Shown here in pieces: positions 1-10,031 of a stretch of DNA of 64,000 bases. Position 1 is the stretch's first letter. Each line of letters opens with the position of its first letter. The position numbers and the translations under genes were made by a program. The stretch lies in contig JAGYVD010000004.1 of the NCBI GenBank assembly GCA_021209875.1, forward strand, positions 372,001 to 436,000. Direction: 5' to 3'. The notes beneath the pieces are model-generated. The model ran no database searches, had not been told where the DNA came from, and saw only the letters and a program-made list of their open reading frames with translations. The stretch is from Rosellinia necatrix (taxonomy: Eukaryota; Ascomycota; Sordariomycetes; Xylariales; Xylariaceae).

Positions 1-767
1 CACCGATATATGCCGTCATGCAGGATGATGCGATCGCTTTCTGGGGTTTCCAGCATTTCATGGACCGCATGGAAAGGAATTTTCTTCGAGACCAGTCCGG
101 CATGCGTAACCAGCTCCTCACGCTCGATCATCTGGTGGCGTTTATGGATCCGAAATTATATACCCACCTTCAGAAGGCCGACAGCACAAACTTCTTCTTT
201 TTCTTCCGCATGCTTCTGGTATGGTACAAGCGAGAATTCAAGTGGATGGACACTCTCCATTTATGGGAAGTCCTCTGGACGGACTATCTGAGCAGTAGCT
301 TCCACCTTTTTATCGCCTTGGCGATCTTAGACAAACACCGTGATGTGATTATGGCTCACTTGGAGCATTTCGATGAAGTGCTAAAGTATAGTACGTTTAG
401 CACTCGGTCTTTCATTTGTTATAGTGAGAGGTCTATCGCTTACATGTCTTCAGTGAACGAGCTCTCCGAGACGATTGATCTCGAAACTACACTCATCCGT
501 GCCGAATATTTGTTCCGCCGATTCCAACGGCTCATCGAGGCCATTGATAAGAAACAAAATTTCCCCGCACCACGTAAGCGCCCGGAACCGGAACGAATAT
601 CCTCGCCATCCGGTTCCAGCCCAGCATCTCGGCAAGAGAATGGGAAAGCGCCGGAGCAGGTAACCAAGACTATTACCCCCGAGCTGAGAAAGCTTTTGAA
701 TAGGAAGGTCGAGACGCTTCCCAAGCCGGGTGTCACAAAGTGTGCTGTTGGTTCTAATACCAAGTGA
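1..767 (+). CDS. gyp7: Gyp7-type Rab GTPase-activating protein (TBC domain), 3' part
   Basis: This is the C-terminal part of a TBC-domain GAP of the Gyp7/TBC1D15 type, which stimulates GTP hydrolysis by Ypt7/Rab7-class GTPases in vacuolar traffic. The 5' end lies outside the window and the frame enters at base 3. Visible family features are an FWGF segment, the FMDRMERNFLRDQSGM stretch, FMDPKLYTHL, the run of five phenylalanines before RMLLVWYKREF, and the WEVLWTDYLS block typical of the distal TBC lobe. A 63-nt intron at 391-453 (GTACGT to TTCAG) is inferred. Removing it turns the tract after LKY into NELSETIDLETTLIRAE, as expected for the family. The intron is a multiple of three and has no stop, so it also reads through. 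The tail after about 545 is Pro/Ser-rich and variable. The gene converges on vps55. Confidence 0.9.
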   Translation, partial: PIYAVMQDDAIAFWGFQHFMDRMERNFLRDQSGMRNQLLTLDHLVAFMDPKLYTHLQKADSTNFFFFFRMLLVWYKREFKWMDTLHLWEVLWTDYLSSSFHLFIALAILDKHRDVIMAHLEHFDEVLKYSTFSTRSFICYSERSIAYMSSVNELSETIDLETTLIRAEYLFRRFQRLIEAIDKKQNFPAPRKRPEPERISSPSGSSPASRQENGKAPEQVTKTITPELRKLLNRKVETLPKPGVTKCAVGSNTK

Positions 768-1567
768 ACGTGGCAGTTGTAGCTTATATGGTGGCTATGA
801 GTGGAAAGCCTTAATGTATATTGTTATTTGCACTGAATCACGGGCTAGATGACTTTATGTTTGGGAAAATACGGGAACGGATGCTATGTCTGCGCGGGAG
901 GAATCAACCTATGACGGCGATACGGCGCTAGGGGTGAGTGGCAATCTGTTTTAATGTTGCCATCGTGATAGATCCTCTGTAGTTGTTCCTCTGCGGTAAA
1001 TGGTCCATGCGAAAATATTAAATAGCTTAGATTAGGCTGTAGAGAGCAGATATTGAATCTAGACATACCGGCGCTATTTTTATAATCACCATTGGGATAC
1101 AAAGTACTCACCCCGCGTCATAAAACCAAGCAAGCAAGGAAGGATATAAGCGTAACAATGACAGAATTAAGCCTATTATAATTCGGGATCGCGTTCGCTT
1201 CGTGTGGATTCCGGCCGTGTATGCAAGATATGATACATTGGTGACAGACTGCCCGGGACCCTCAACTCCATTTCCATACATACACACATACACCCCAGAC
1301 AGAGAGCCCTTTTGACCTCTCCGGCCAGCCCAGCCAGCCAGGTCCCCTGGGACGTCCACCCCCCTCCCCTTTCCGCCCTCCAAAGAAGAAGAAAACATGT
1401 TAAAAAAAAAAAAAAAAAAAGAGAAGGAAGAGAGAGAGAGAAAGGGTTTGCGCAAAGGGGGTAGGGGGGAAGGCAGGCGGTATTATATCCCGCCCTTCCC
1501 TGGCGGATGAAAGGCTTGTTTTGCTTGTAAAGGCTTTCGGGGGGGGTTGTTATATATATTCATTCGT
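768..1567. other. Convergent intergenic region between gyp7 and vps55
   Basis: About 800 bases hold the 3' flanks of two convergent genes. An 18-nt poly-A run (about 1400-1418) is followed by a purine-rich tract. No coding signal was recognised; the short open frames are low-complexity. Confidence 0.5.
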
Positions 1568-1943
1568 TTAAAACTCCTGGTCTTCTTGAAAGGACATGCC
1601 GAAGCTGATGATGGTCCCGTAGATCAGCAGGCCGCCGACGATGCACATTATCATGGCGGGCACTTCGATTATGTTCGAGTGCGCGAGGAGGACGGGGAGG
1701 GCTGTTGGTGCCGAGCGTTAGCAAATCGGTCCTTCCCTGGCGTTTTTACCGGACGGGGTGGACGGGGTTGCAACCGGAGGCGGGGCTCTGGTTCCATCCA
1801 CCGGATGCACCGCGTCTCTCAAAAGTCTTCCGTCTCACAGGTAGCCCGAACCCGCGCCGACACGAGGACTGCCCCTGCGGACTAAGCGCTACTACCTCTG
1901 CAGGAAACGAGAACGGCGCAGAGGGGGAGGGAACTACGAGGCA

Positions 1944-1994
<51 letters not shown>

Positions 1995-2336
1995 GAAGGA
2001 ATGGGTATAAAGATAAAATAAAAAATTAAAAATAAAAATAAAAACAGGGAAAGAATGGGAAAGTGTATATATTTACGTACCGATGCCCATGACGACCAGG
2101 AAGCCGGTGCAGAAGCGGCCGAGGTCGAGGACGGCATTGCCGGCGTTCTCGACGAAGTCGTCCGGGTTGGCGCAGCGGCCGCAGATCCAGTTGGGCAGCG
2201 GGGCCAGGACGTAGGTGGCGACGACGAGGAGGGGGTAGTACTCCTTGAAGAGGGCGCACGAGAGGATGACGAGCAGGAAGCCGACGGCCAGCACGAACGA
2301 CAGCGCGATGATGGTCTTGAGCCCCGCGGTCGGCAT
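1568..2336 (-). CDS. vps55: Vacuolar protein sorting protein Vps55 (LEPROT/OB-RGRP family)
   Basis: Vps55 is a small four-span endosomal membrane protein that works with Vps68 in late endosome-to-vacuole transport. Two exons give 129 aa: 2336-2081 and 1701-1568, joined across a 379-nt intron (1702-2080, GTACGT to CAACAG). Exon 1 carries GLKTIIALSFVLAVGFLL, the conserved PLPNWICGRC motif and DDFVENAGNAVLDLGRF. Exon 2 carries ALPVLLAHS, PAMIMCIVGGLLIYGTII and the end FQEDQEF. The start at 2336 is chosen because it gives the family's compact N-terminus; an in-frame ATG at 2396 would add a low-complexity Arg/Pro leader. Four hydrophobic segments fit the family. The intron is unusually long for this window and contains a 42-bp GA repeat and an A-rich tract. 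Confidence 0.93.
1949..1990. repeat. (GA)n microsatellite
   Basis: An uninterrupted 42-bp GA dinucleotide run inside the vps55 intron (CT on the sense strand). Confidence 0.97.
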
Positions 2337-4359
2337 CGTGACGGCGGACGGCGGACGGCGGGCGGCGGGCGGGCGACGGGCGGTGCGCGAGGGCAAGGGA
2401 CTTTTGGGTAAAGTGTTTTTTTATTTATTATGTTGGGTTTTGCTGTCGGAGAACTCGGGACTCGAATTGGCCAGATGGGGAAGGGGAGGGGGGGGGGGAA
2501 TGACGGCGATCGACCGGGCGGGTAGGGCTGTTGTTTGCGCGGCGGCGCGCGGGAGGGATTAGGGAAGGATAGGTGCGAAGCGAAGTAGGTATCGTTTTGT
2601 TGGTGGATGCAAGTAGGTAAGGTATTCGGAGTCTAGAGCACCGCTCACATTTACAGACGGATTGGGGGAGGGTAAAGAGGGGAGTTTGCGACGTCGGGAG
2701 CGCGGGTTGTAGAGAGGTAGATGCCTGGATAGGGTGAGAGGTAGGTAGGTGAACTATCGCCGGTTGGAGGCTGATGCGAACCTTGTAGGTAGATACGTAA
2801 GTAGGTTTTAGATGGGGGAGCTTCACCTCAGCAGTGCCCACTTTTAGCCCGAGCTTGTGGCTAGACCCGCCTTTGCACAGGAAGCAAGCATGCCTAAATG
2901 CATACAATCTCATAATTGCAATGTTCTATCTGCGTAGTCCAGCCTACCTAGGTACTTTGGTATCTGGGAAGCAACCAACGAGACGTCAGTTGTGACGTAG
3001 TGAGTGCTCTACCTACTATGTTCGCTATTGCTGCGAAATGGAAATGTAACGATGGATGCGACAAGCCACAAGTGACCCTCACCATACCTACTTAGGTAAA
3101 CTTCCTATTCTCAAAGTTAGGCTCGACACCGTTCGGTTTGACATCATTCACGCCAATCCAAACACCACTCTCAGGGCCATATCTGGACTTAATCCTTCAA
3201 CCTCACCGCGACGACCCATCACAGCGGAACCGGATCGGAGACATGAAAGAATTGGCGCGTTGTCTAACCAACAGTCTATAGTAACTATTTACGCCCACTT
3301 CCCTCCGTTCTAGGCTCGCTAGGCTATACAGTTGTAGTCAATGACTAGACTTCCCTCATCTACGCAACTACGACCAGGCTGCCGAGGTCGCGCGAAACCA
3401 GCTTCCGAGGATGGCGGAGGCCGAGGTGGAGGTATGTGAGTCGCTGTTGAGCCGTCGACACCAAGGGCCTCTCGCGAGCAGATGGTGATGGTCTAGGTCT
3501 GGGAATCGAGCATTCTGGGCCCCGGCAGACTCTATGATGCATACACCTGGGGTTATCAATGTTGTAAGGTAGCCCGTGGGGTAACCTGTTCGTGGTGTAG
3601 AAGGCTCGTGCAAACTGTGAGATGGAATGAGAAGGCATATTATATTATACTGCCTAATGTAAATTCAACGCATTTATAGCCTCGCAACGTCCTCATCCCT
3701 AGTGTTCAATACTACAACGGTCAGAAAAACAACAAAGTATCAAGGTTTGTTGCCTTCTTCATCCCAGTCGAAGTGGATATCCAGCCTAGGCTGGTCAGGT
3801 TTCTTTCTTGCACGCCTCGAATTCTTCGCATCCTTCGCATTCGCATTTTTGATCAAAATCATTGGATACAACCCCCCTCCCACAGCCCAGTTCCACCATG
3901 GAATGTACTAGCTGAGAGGCCACTCGTGCCAATTCGCGTAGCAAGAGTAGTAGGGAGTCCAGTGATACTCTACCTACACGCACAAAATCATGAGTACAAA
4001 TGAAGAATGAGGGTCGGAAATACTGCTTACTGAATTGGTAGAATTCCGCAAGAATCGCACCGGTCGTACATCCACTATCCCGCTCCATCGACGCATAGCA
4101 CTGCATAGATTTCCAAGGTGTGTCAACACCCTAGCCCCAGAATACTGCTCGAGTAGCTGGCAATCTTCAGCGGGAAAGGTAATAAAAGGACATCGACGTC
4201 GATATGCAGCATCGTCTATTGATTCCGGACCACCATTTGAGCGCTCTCGTCAGGTTACTTAGCATATAAGAGTATTGTGCCTGCACAGCGGGATGAGATC
4301 CGAGAAAAAGGGGGATATTGATGACTGTGTTTCGGGCGAGGCGGCTCGGGTCCGGTGCC
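2337..4359. other. Gene-free stretch between vps55 and the 2EXR gene
   Basis: About 2 kb without a recognisable gene. Open frames of 70-160 codons overlap on both strands and match no family known to me. A TACCTAGGTA palindrome lies at 2945-2954. The first few hundred bases are probably the vps55 promoter and leader. Confidence 0.45.
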
Positions 4360-5109
4360 TTAACGCATCAGCAAATCAAAGATGGTAGCCAATAAGATTT
4401 CGATGTCCCTCTTGCTTAAGCGGCAACAATATCTTTGCCGATATGTCTTGCTCCCTGAAGGCGAATGCCGAATTTTAAGTCCACCAATGTAGGTGGTCCT
4501 CAGATGGCCCCAGCCCTTAAAGCCACTTGGCTGTGGCGCAAAATGGTACTTTTGGTTTCTTACAACCCATATATTCGTGGTAAGGGTGATCTCTCTTAGG
4601 CTGGGGTAACCGTGTCTTAATAGTGCTTCAATTAGACGCGACTTAAATGATTCAGTGACCGGCTTGGGCCAGGTACTACGACAAGGCACCATCGCATGGA
4701 TAGCACCGGGAAAGAATTCGGGTACAATCAGTCGTTGGACTTGTCTAAGCTCGCCAAGATCAAGCATATCTAGGGCCCACGGATTTGATGCCAGGCATAG
4801 AGTGTCGAGGCGAAAATTGAACCAGCGGAAGTCCGTCTTATCCTGATTCGCAAAACAGCGCTTGTAGTGTCGTAGCGTCTCACTCCGCCATTCGCGGTTC
4901 ACATAGGCTGAGGCGGGGAGTCGATTTTTACTCCCGGGACGCAGGAAAGTGAGCTTGTCATAATCGTCGTCCATGCTTGGGAATAGTGAGACGGTTCTTG
5001 GTTCCCAAGCGCAAACCTGAATTTGGAGGCGTAGCTCGGTTGGGAGCTGTTGAAAAAGTTGGAACGCTCGTTGCGGTTGTTCTTGCTTGTGTCGCCGTCG
5101 TGCTGGCAT
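4360..5109 (-). CDS. 2EXR domain-containing protein
   Basis: A single-exon 249-aa protein. Residues about 14-50 carry the fungal 2EXR (F-box-like) signature: a Phe-rich lead-in, then LPTELRLQIQVCAWEPRTV. A middle section follows in which the YVNREWRSETLRHYKRCF segment matches the usual 'N-x-E-SR-x-E-LxxY' part of these proteins. The family is expanded in filamentous fungi and its biochemical role is not established; a substrate-adaptor role is only a suggestion from F-box similarity. The basic N-terminus (MPARRRHKQEQ) precedes the domain directly, supporting this start. It has no operon-like partner. Confidence 0.8.
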   Translation of the reverse strand: MPARRRHKQEQPQRAFQLFQQLPTELRLQIQVCAWEPRTVSLFPSMDDDYDKLTFLRPGSKNRLPASAYVNREWRSETLRHYKRCFANQDKTDFRWFNFRLDTLCLASNPWALDMLDLGELRQVQRLIVPEFFPGAIHAMVPCRSTWPKPVTESFKSRLIEALLRHGYPSLREITLTTNIWVVRNQKYHFAPQPSGFKGWGHLRTTYIGGLKIRHSPSGSKTYRQRYCCRLSKRDIEILLATIFDLLMR

Positions 5110-5572
5110 GATGAAGGATAAAATTCTAATCCAACCGGGTTCGTGCCTGTGCGAGATTATTGTCAGGAGTAAAGTATCAAGGGTAATATTGTAAAGAACG
5201 GCTGACTTGTGCAGAAGGGTTGATGTGATAAGAGTTAAGATTGTAAGAAGGATGGTGGTTTGAGTGACATGAAAACCTACCGTAAAAGGTAATCAATCAC
5301 CAGGCACTATGGGTCGTTCGTACCTCCCTCCTACAGGTATATACTTAGATATTATGGAAACTCTATCGCAGGTATGGCCCACAGTTAGGTAGATAAAGCA
5401 CATGGTGAGGTACTGCCTACCCAGCTACCCTACGGTGTAGCTCTAGAGGCATATTGATGTATATAAGGACTGAAGGCCTCCCACCTTAGATGGTAGGCCT
5501 AGGAATCAATAATATTGAGCCCTACCCCTTTACTCAACTGTTACTTGTGACCCAGCTGCTACCTTCTAGTGA
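5110..5572. other. Intergenic, upstream of the 2EXR gene
   Basis: About 460 bases, presumed promoter side of the leftward 2EXR gene. It holds scattered ACCTAC/GTAGGT words; nothing else was recognised. Confidence 0.4.
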
Positions 5573-6163
5573 GTGACTGAACCTCATTCTAGACATTCTC
5601 CGTATAACGTCTACCTAACACTGTTTATGAAGAGACATGTTATTTACTTTAATCTCTCTGTCTCTTTTACACCTCAAAGCATCACTGGGCTAACGCTCCG
5701 GGGTAGCGAAAGAAGCGGGCAAGTCGTAGAATTGTACTGTCTACCGGACGACGTTGCCACGACAATGCCTGGGACAATTTCCAAGGATACGACACTCAAC
5801 CTCCTCGAACTGAAACCATTTCTTGCTGACCTCCAGGCTCGAATATCGAATAACCTGGTCATTAATATGACCATAAACTGCTTTGGCGCGCCATATTTGT
5901 CATTGCCACCACGAACTAATTCGAACTGGGAACATTCGACCCGGCCACCACGAACAGAGCATCTTTCGCCGCCAATACATACGGATACCCTGACGATTCG
6001 ATCACTGTTTTAACGGCGACTATTAATTGGACCGGAAAATCGAGTAGATGGGCGGGGAATAACAATAACGCTGGCATGGGGGCTGAAAGGTTACTTCAAC
6101 CCTATAACAGTTAATGCCATGAACAAGACCGTACTACCGTTATATATCGGCAGCTAACAAGAA
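5573..6163 (+). pseudogene. Decayed coding fragments, unknown family
   Basis: Two consecutive frames look like remnants of one protein-coding sequence. The first (5573-6013) includes TTLNLLELKPFLADLQARIS and NLVINMTINCFGAPYLSL. The second, in another frame from about 5900, reads TFDPATTNRASFAANTYGYP and DSITVLTATINWTGKSS and is interrupted by TAA stops. No family was recognised. The two-frame structure and in-frame stops suggest a broken gene rather than an intron-containing one, but unrecognised introns cannot be excluded. Confidence 0.3.
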
Positions 6164-6383
6164 CCACGGACACAGCCGTACGCTAAAGAAACGCTATATT
6201 ATGACTAAAAGATCGACATATCTTAAAAAGAACGATAAACGACCAGTCAGAGGGTCTCCTGTTAAGGGGGGCACGCGATCAGGGTGATTTTACATCCGAG
6301 GCGGCCTTCGCAGATATATATATGGTTCCTCTTTATCAAGGCCGGGCAAGCTCTGGTCCTTCTGCGGATAGGTTAGTCATATT

Positions 6384-7096
6384 ATGTTGTATTTTATCTT
6401 TCTTCGACCTGTACTTAACCCTATAAACAGGCCACTGAAGCGGAGACGGTCGGATGACGATTCCGAGGGCCGATCGAAAAAAAGGCTGTGTGTATTCGAG
6501 ATAGAGAAGAGATGGGGTACAACGGTGAGCTCACATGGGAAGAGAGACAATATACCGAGTCGTTACGTGATCTTCACGTATATTTGTCGACATTATCTGA
6601 CAAAACAGGGCTCGGTTAGGCTCGGGTGTTCGTTCAGGAGTCCAGAAAATCTATAATGGATAAGCTTACAAAAATTGCTAGTGGGAAGGCGAAGGTGTCT
6701 CTAAAGGAGCCCAAGAAGGGGGAGCCAGAAGCTTAGGCACTCAGGTAAGATTAGCGGTTGAAAAAAAGCGTTGGGACATATTTAATAATTTAATTTTGGC
6801 TTTCATGTTGAGCAACAGACTATTGCAAAATATTCCAATATCGTACCTACCCATCAACCGACCTATGAATTGGAGTGAAGTATGTAAGATGAGGTGACCG
6901 AGTTGTAAGGGGTGCAGCCCCCGCCTTTTAGGACAACTTGTCGGAAGTTCCTCTAATTAAAAATGCCCTCCGAAAGCTGGATAGAATCTCTGCCCTTATC
7001 TGCCCCGCCGACCTGGCATACAAACTAACACTGCGCAGTATCTTAACCGTTGTAGCGCAACTGAAAAAGAACGGATTAAACGTTTTGCGAGAATAG
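6384..7096 (+). pseudogene. Decayed ORF fragments preceding the RIP-like pseudogene
   Basis: Three short open stretches: 6384-6656 (with RPLKRRRSDDDSEGRSKKR, a nuclear-localisation-like basic/acidic stretch), 6655-6735 (MDKLTKIASGKAKVSLKEP), and 6932-7096 (IKNALRKLDRISALICPADL, then YKLTLRSILTVVAQLKKNGL). The last looks like an amphipathic helical protein segment. No complete ORF exists and base composition is AT-rich. They may be the 5' part of the pseudogene starting at 7203 or an independent gene. Confidence 0.3.
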
Positions 7097-7202
7097 GAGG
7101 TCCTGATATGTCCGATATAAAAGGAGTGAGTTAGACCGTTATTTTCCCGTATCCCAGAGTCTAATACATCTGATTGGCTAGTACTGTTACAAGCCTAGCA
7201 TT

Positions 7203-8131
7203 ATGTTCAGGCTGGGCATGAGTAATAGGCGGCCCCATCTAGGCCGTCGGAAACATAGCTCGGCTTCCGCTTCGGAAAGCACCCCTCCGCTTTTATTAAC
7301 TAGCGCTAAAAGAACTGGCCCGCACGATCGGGCCTTCCGGCAACATCTTGTCGACCATGGGACTTATCCTGTTAAATACAAGTATCCTAACGGACAAGCG
7401 CCCCTGCCACCAGCAAACCGGAAGAAGATTATACAAGAGTTGGCATAGCTAAAAATATCTCTATCTCTGTTGCGTTTTACTTAAAAAAAACTTTAAGAAT
7501 TTTATATAAAAAGACGCTAATGCTTTAAAAAAGCAACAAGTCATGTCTACCGTAATACCTATAATCGAAGGCGAGGTGGGAAATAGCGGATGCGTTGCCG
7601 GGCAAGTCCTATTTACAAATCTAGAGGCTCTAACGGATAGCTCACTTGTGCCCGGTAATCCCGATTTATATTACGGCGTCCGCCCTAAACAGCTTGATCG
7701 ACGTGTTCAAACATAGCTAAATAAACACACATTATACCATCAACACAAAATAATCTCCCTATCGTGCCCAACTTCTTCCTTAATACAAAAGGCCGAAATG
7801 GAACCCTAGGGGTAGCTGAGTTTCAAGCATAGTACAAGGGTGCGCTGGGAGCAAGGGGCATGGATAGTCTCCAAACACACGCCAACATGAACTCCGACAA
7901 TAGGGCATATACGTTGACGTCGACGTATCAAATAGGCTATCTGGGCATGTATGCTGCTTACCCACTATCACGAGCTAGCCCAGGGATACGTCGAAAATAT
8001 GCAATGACGTAGGTTAACGCCTATGCCTTGACTGGCAATATCGAGAACTTTAGGCTTGGAGCGAGTGCGTATCAAAACGCAAGAGACTAGGCGAAGCAAC
8101 AAAAAGACGAGGCAATCAAAAGAGCCAACGA
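7203..8131 (+). pseudogene. Inactivated member of a fungal multi-copy hypothetical protein family, with RIP-like stops
   Basis: The decayed reading frame resembles a dispersed Pezizomycotina family of uncharacterised proteins that I recall from memory. Recognisable pieces in order are DRAFRQHLVDHGTYP and KYKYPNGQAPLPPANRKKI (7203-7448), then VIPIIEGEVG and LVPGNPDLYYGVRPKQLDRR (from 7543). After a frameshift near 7750 come NLPIVPNFFL, GALGARGMDSLQ, and GNIENFRLGASAYQNARD up to KDEAIKRANE. Several family-frame stops are explained by C-to-T or G-to-A changes: TAG where Gln is expected after ELA and after YAMT, and TAG where Trp is expected after NARD. Function is unknown. The surrounding AT-richness fits repeat-induced point mutation. 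Confidence 0.65.
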
Positions 8132-8703
8132 AATGCGGTACGAGACGCATTGCCATTACCTACTACCTAGGAACTGTAATCTTGATGATACTAGTGTTCA
8201 AGTAGATGAACATGGAGACGAACATGGAGATGAATATGGAGATGAATATGGAGATGAATATGGGGATGAACGTGGAGATGAAGATGTAGATACATGTCTG
8301 TTACATGTGCATGACTAAAAGCGAGCTTTAGCCACAGCTCATAAGAGGTAGACCCACCTGGCGGCCTCGTGCTGTGGCTTGTGAGCTGAGAGGCCGGGGG
8401 CAGCTACGGAGGATACCTAGGTACCTACTACGTAGATAGTGGGGTGCTTGGTCCCGCATGGACGCTAAACCCGGTAGGTAAGAGCAACGAAGCTTGGAGC
8501 TGCCTTGCGAGTTGCCCTCCATCGAACCAGCTCCAGCAGCCTCGCATCTCCCATCTCCCACCTTATCCTCCACTTCATCCAACCGGACCACCGAATTCCT
8601 CCTCGACGCCAACCATTCCCTGCCTCCCATCGCCCTCGCATAGGCTCGCTCGTATATCCCAAGTCCCCGTCCCGCCCCGTCCCGTCACGAAGCATCCGGC
8701 ATC
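8132..8703. other. Intergenic, pre5 upstream region
   Basis: It holds a 12-bp minisatellite (8205-8289), a TACCTAGGTA palindrome (8414-8423) and a pyrimidine-rich stretch before the pre5 start codon. No gene was recognised. Confidence 0.5.
8205..8289 (+). repeat. 12-bp minisatellite, about seven units
   Basis: Tandem copies of a unit close to GATGAATATGGA with single-base variation; in frame they would read D-E-Y-G repeats. The surrounding 61-codon frame (8133-8318) overlaps the pseudogene end and is not considered a gene. Confidence 0.9.
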
Positions 8704-9624
8704 ATGTTCAGAAACAATTACGACAACGACTCCTCCACATTGTGAGCTGCGTCCCAGCTGAGATGGTAGTGCGTATAACTGATCGCTCTCAGCTCCCCGC
8801 AAGGAAGGATATTCCAGGTCGAATATGCCGCCGAGGCCGTGAAGCAGGGTTCGGTTGTCGTCGGTATAGTGAGCAAGACACATGCCGTGCTGGTGGCGAT
8901 CAAGGTACGACCCTCTCCCCCTTCCAGAGCTCAATAGTGGTGACGTCTCGTGATCAAACGTCGTATACTGTACTCCCCCCGCTCATTTGCTCTGCAGAGA
9001 AATGCCGAAGAACTGTCCTCCTACCAGAAGAAGCTCTTCGCCGTGGATGAGCATGTCGGCCTCGCAATCGCCGGTCTAACGTCCGATGCCCGTGTACTCT
9101 CCAACTTCATGAAGCAACAATGTCTCTCCCAACGACTGACCTACGACCGCGCGATGCCCCTCGACACCCTCGTGTCGCTCATCAGCGACAAGGCCCAGCT
9201 GAACACACAACACTACGGCAAGCGGCCGTATGGTGTCGGGCTCTTGATAGCCGGTGTAGACGACAGCGGACCGCACCTCTTCGAGTTCCAGCCCTCTGGG
9301 CTGACGCAGGAAATGCTGGCATGTGCCATCGGCGCTCGTTCACAGATGGCGCGCACATACCTTGAGAAGAACCTGGATAAGTTCCCCGACTGTGGCCGGG
9401 ACGAGCTCATCCGCCACGGTCTGCAGGCTTTGAAGGAAACACTGGTTCAGGATCGTGAGCTCACGGTAGAGAATACGAGCGTGGGTGTCGTGGGGCCAAA
9501 AGAACCCGGCGCGCGGGCTTTGGATCCCTTCAAAGTCCACGATGGCGCCGAGGTCAAGGACTGGATTAACAGCATAGCGGATGATACCGAGGCCAGCGGC
9601 GAGAGCATGCAGGTAGACGAGTAA
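8704..9624 (+). CDS. pre5: 20S proteasome subunit alpha 6 (Pre5/PSMA1 type)
   Basis: An alpha-ring subunit of the 20S core proteasome, essential for ubiquitin-dependent proteolysis. Exons 8704-8741, 8793-8904 and 8998-9624 give 258 aa, close to the family norm. The N-terminus MFRNNYDND is diagnostic of this paralogue. The first intron (GTGAGC to CTCAG) splits the codon before [19 protein letters not shown], the proteasome A-type signature. The second intron (GTACGA to TGCAG, 93 nt) precedes [12 protein letters not shown]. Later landmarks are [11 protein letters not shown] and [16 protein letters not shown]. The acidic tail ending MQVDE is usual for fungal copies. As an alpha subunit it is non-catalytic. 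Confidence 0.96.
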
Positions 9625-9939
9625 TGATTACATGGCATTTAGCAACTCGAAAGAAAGAACGAAAAAAAAAAAAAGCATATGAAGCACATTCCCCCGCCTG
9701 TAGATCGGATATCGGATGGGATAATCGGGCATGAATAGATGGGGGGTTTAAAAAGGCACTTCGCCCTTTCTAAAGTGAACGAGATGAGAGGTTAACCGTG
9801 GCTCTAAACCCGAAAATGGCACGAACGGGTGCCAAATTGATACTAACGGGAAGGCGTCGACGGTTGTACAGTAGATACTAACCTGCGTATTTATCGTGCA
9901 AATCGACGTCTGCTAGAGATCTCAATGCCTTGTGGCTTG

Positions 9940-9975
<36 letters not shown>

Positions 9976-10031
9976 CCTGATTCTGTTTCCGTGAAACGTG
10001 ATGTTCTAGGTTACATGTTCGTCGCCTCTCT
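9625..10031. other. Convergent intergenic region pre5/elp5
   Basis: 3' flanks of two convergent genes: an A-rich stretch near 9661-9674 and a CT microsatellite at about 9942-9976. No gene. Confidence 0.55.
9942..9976. repeat. (CT)n microsatellite
   Basis: Near-perfect CT run about 35 bp long, 3' of elp5. Confidence 0.95.

Noticed and set aside
2337..2396. Upstream ATG extending vps55 by 20 residues
   Set aside because: The extension is low-complexity Arg/Pro, while the ATG at 2336 gives the conserved family start.
8133..8318. A 61-codon frame rich in Asp-Glu-Tyr-Gly
   Set aside because: It is produced by the 12-bp minisatellite and overlaps the end of the pseudogene.
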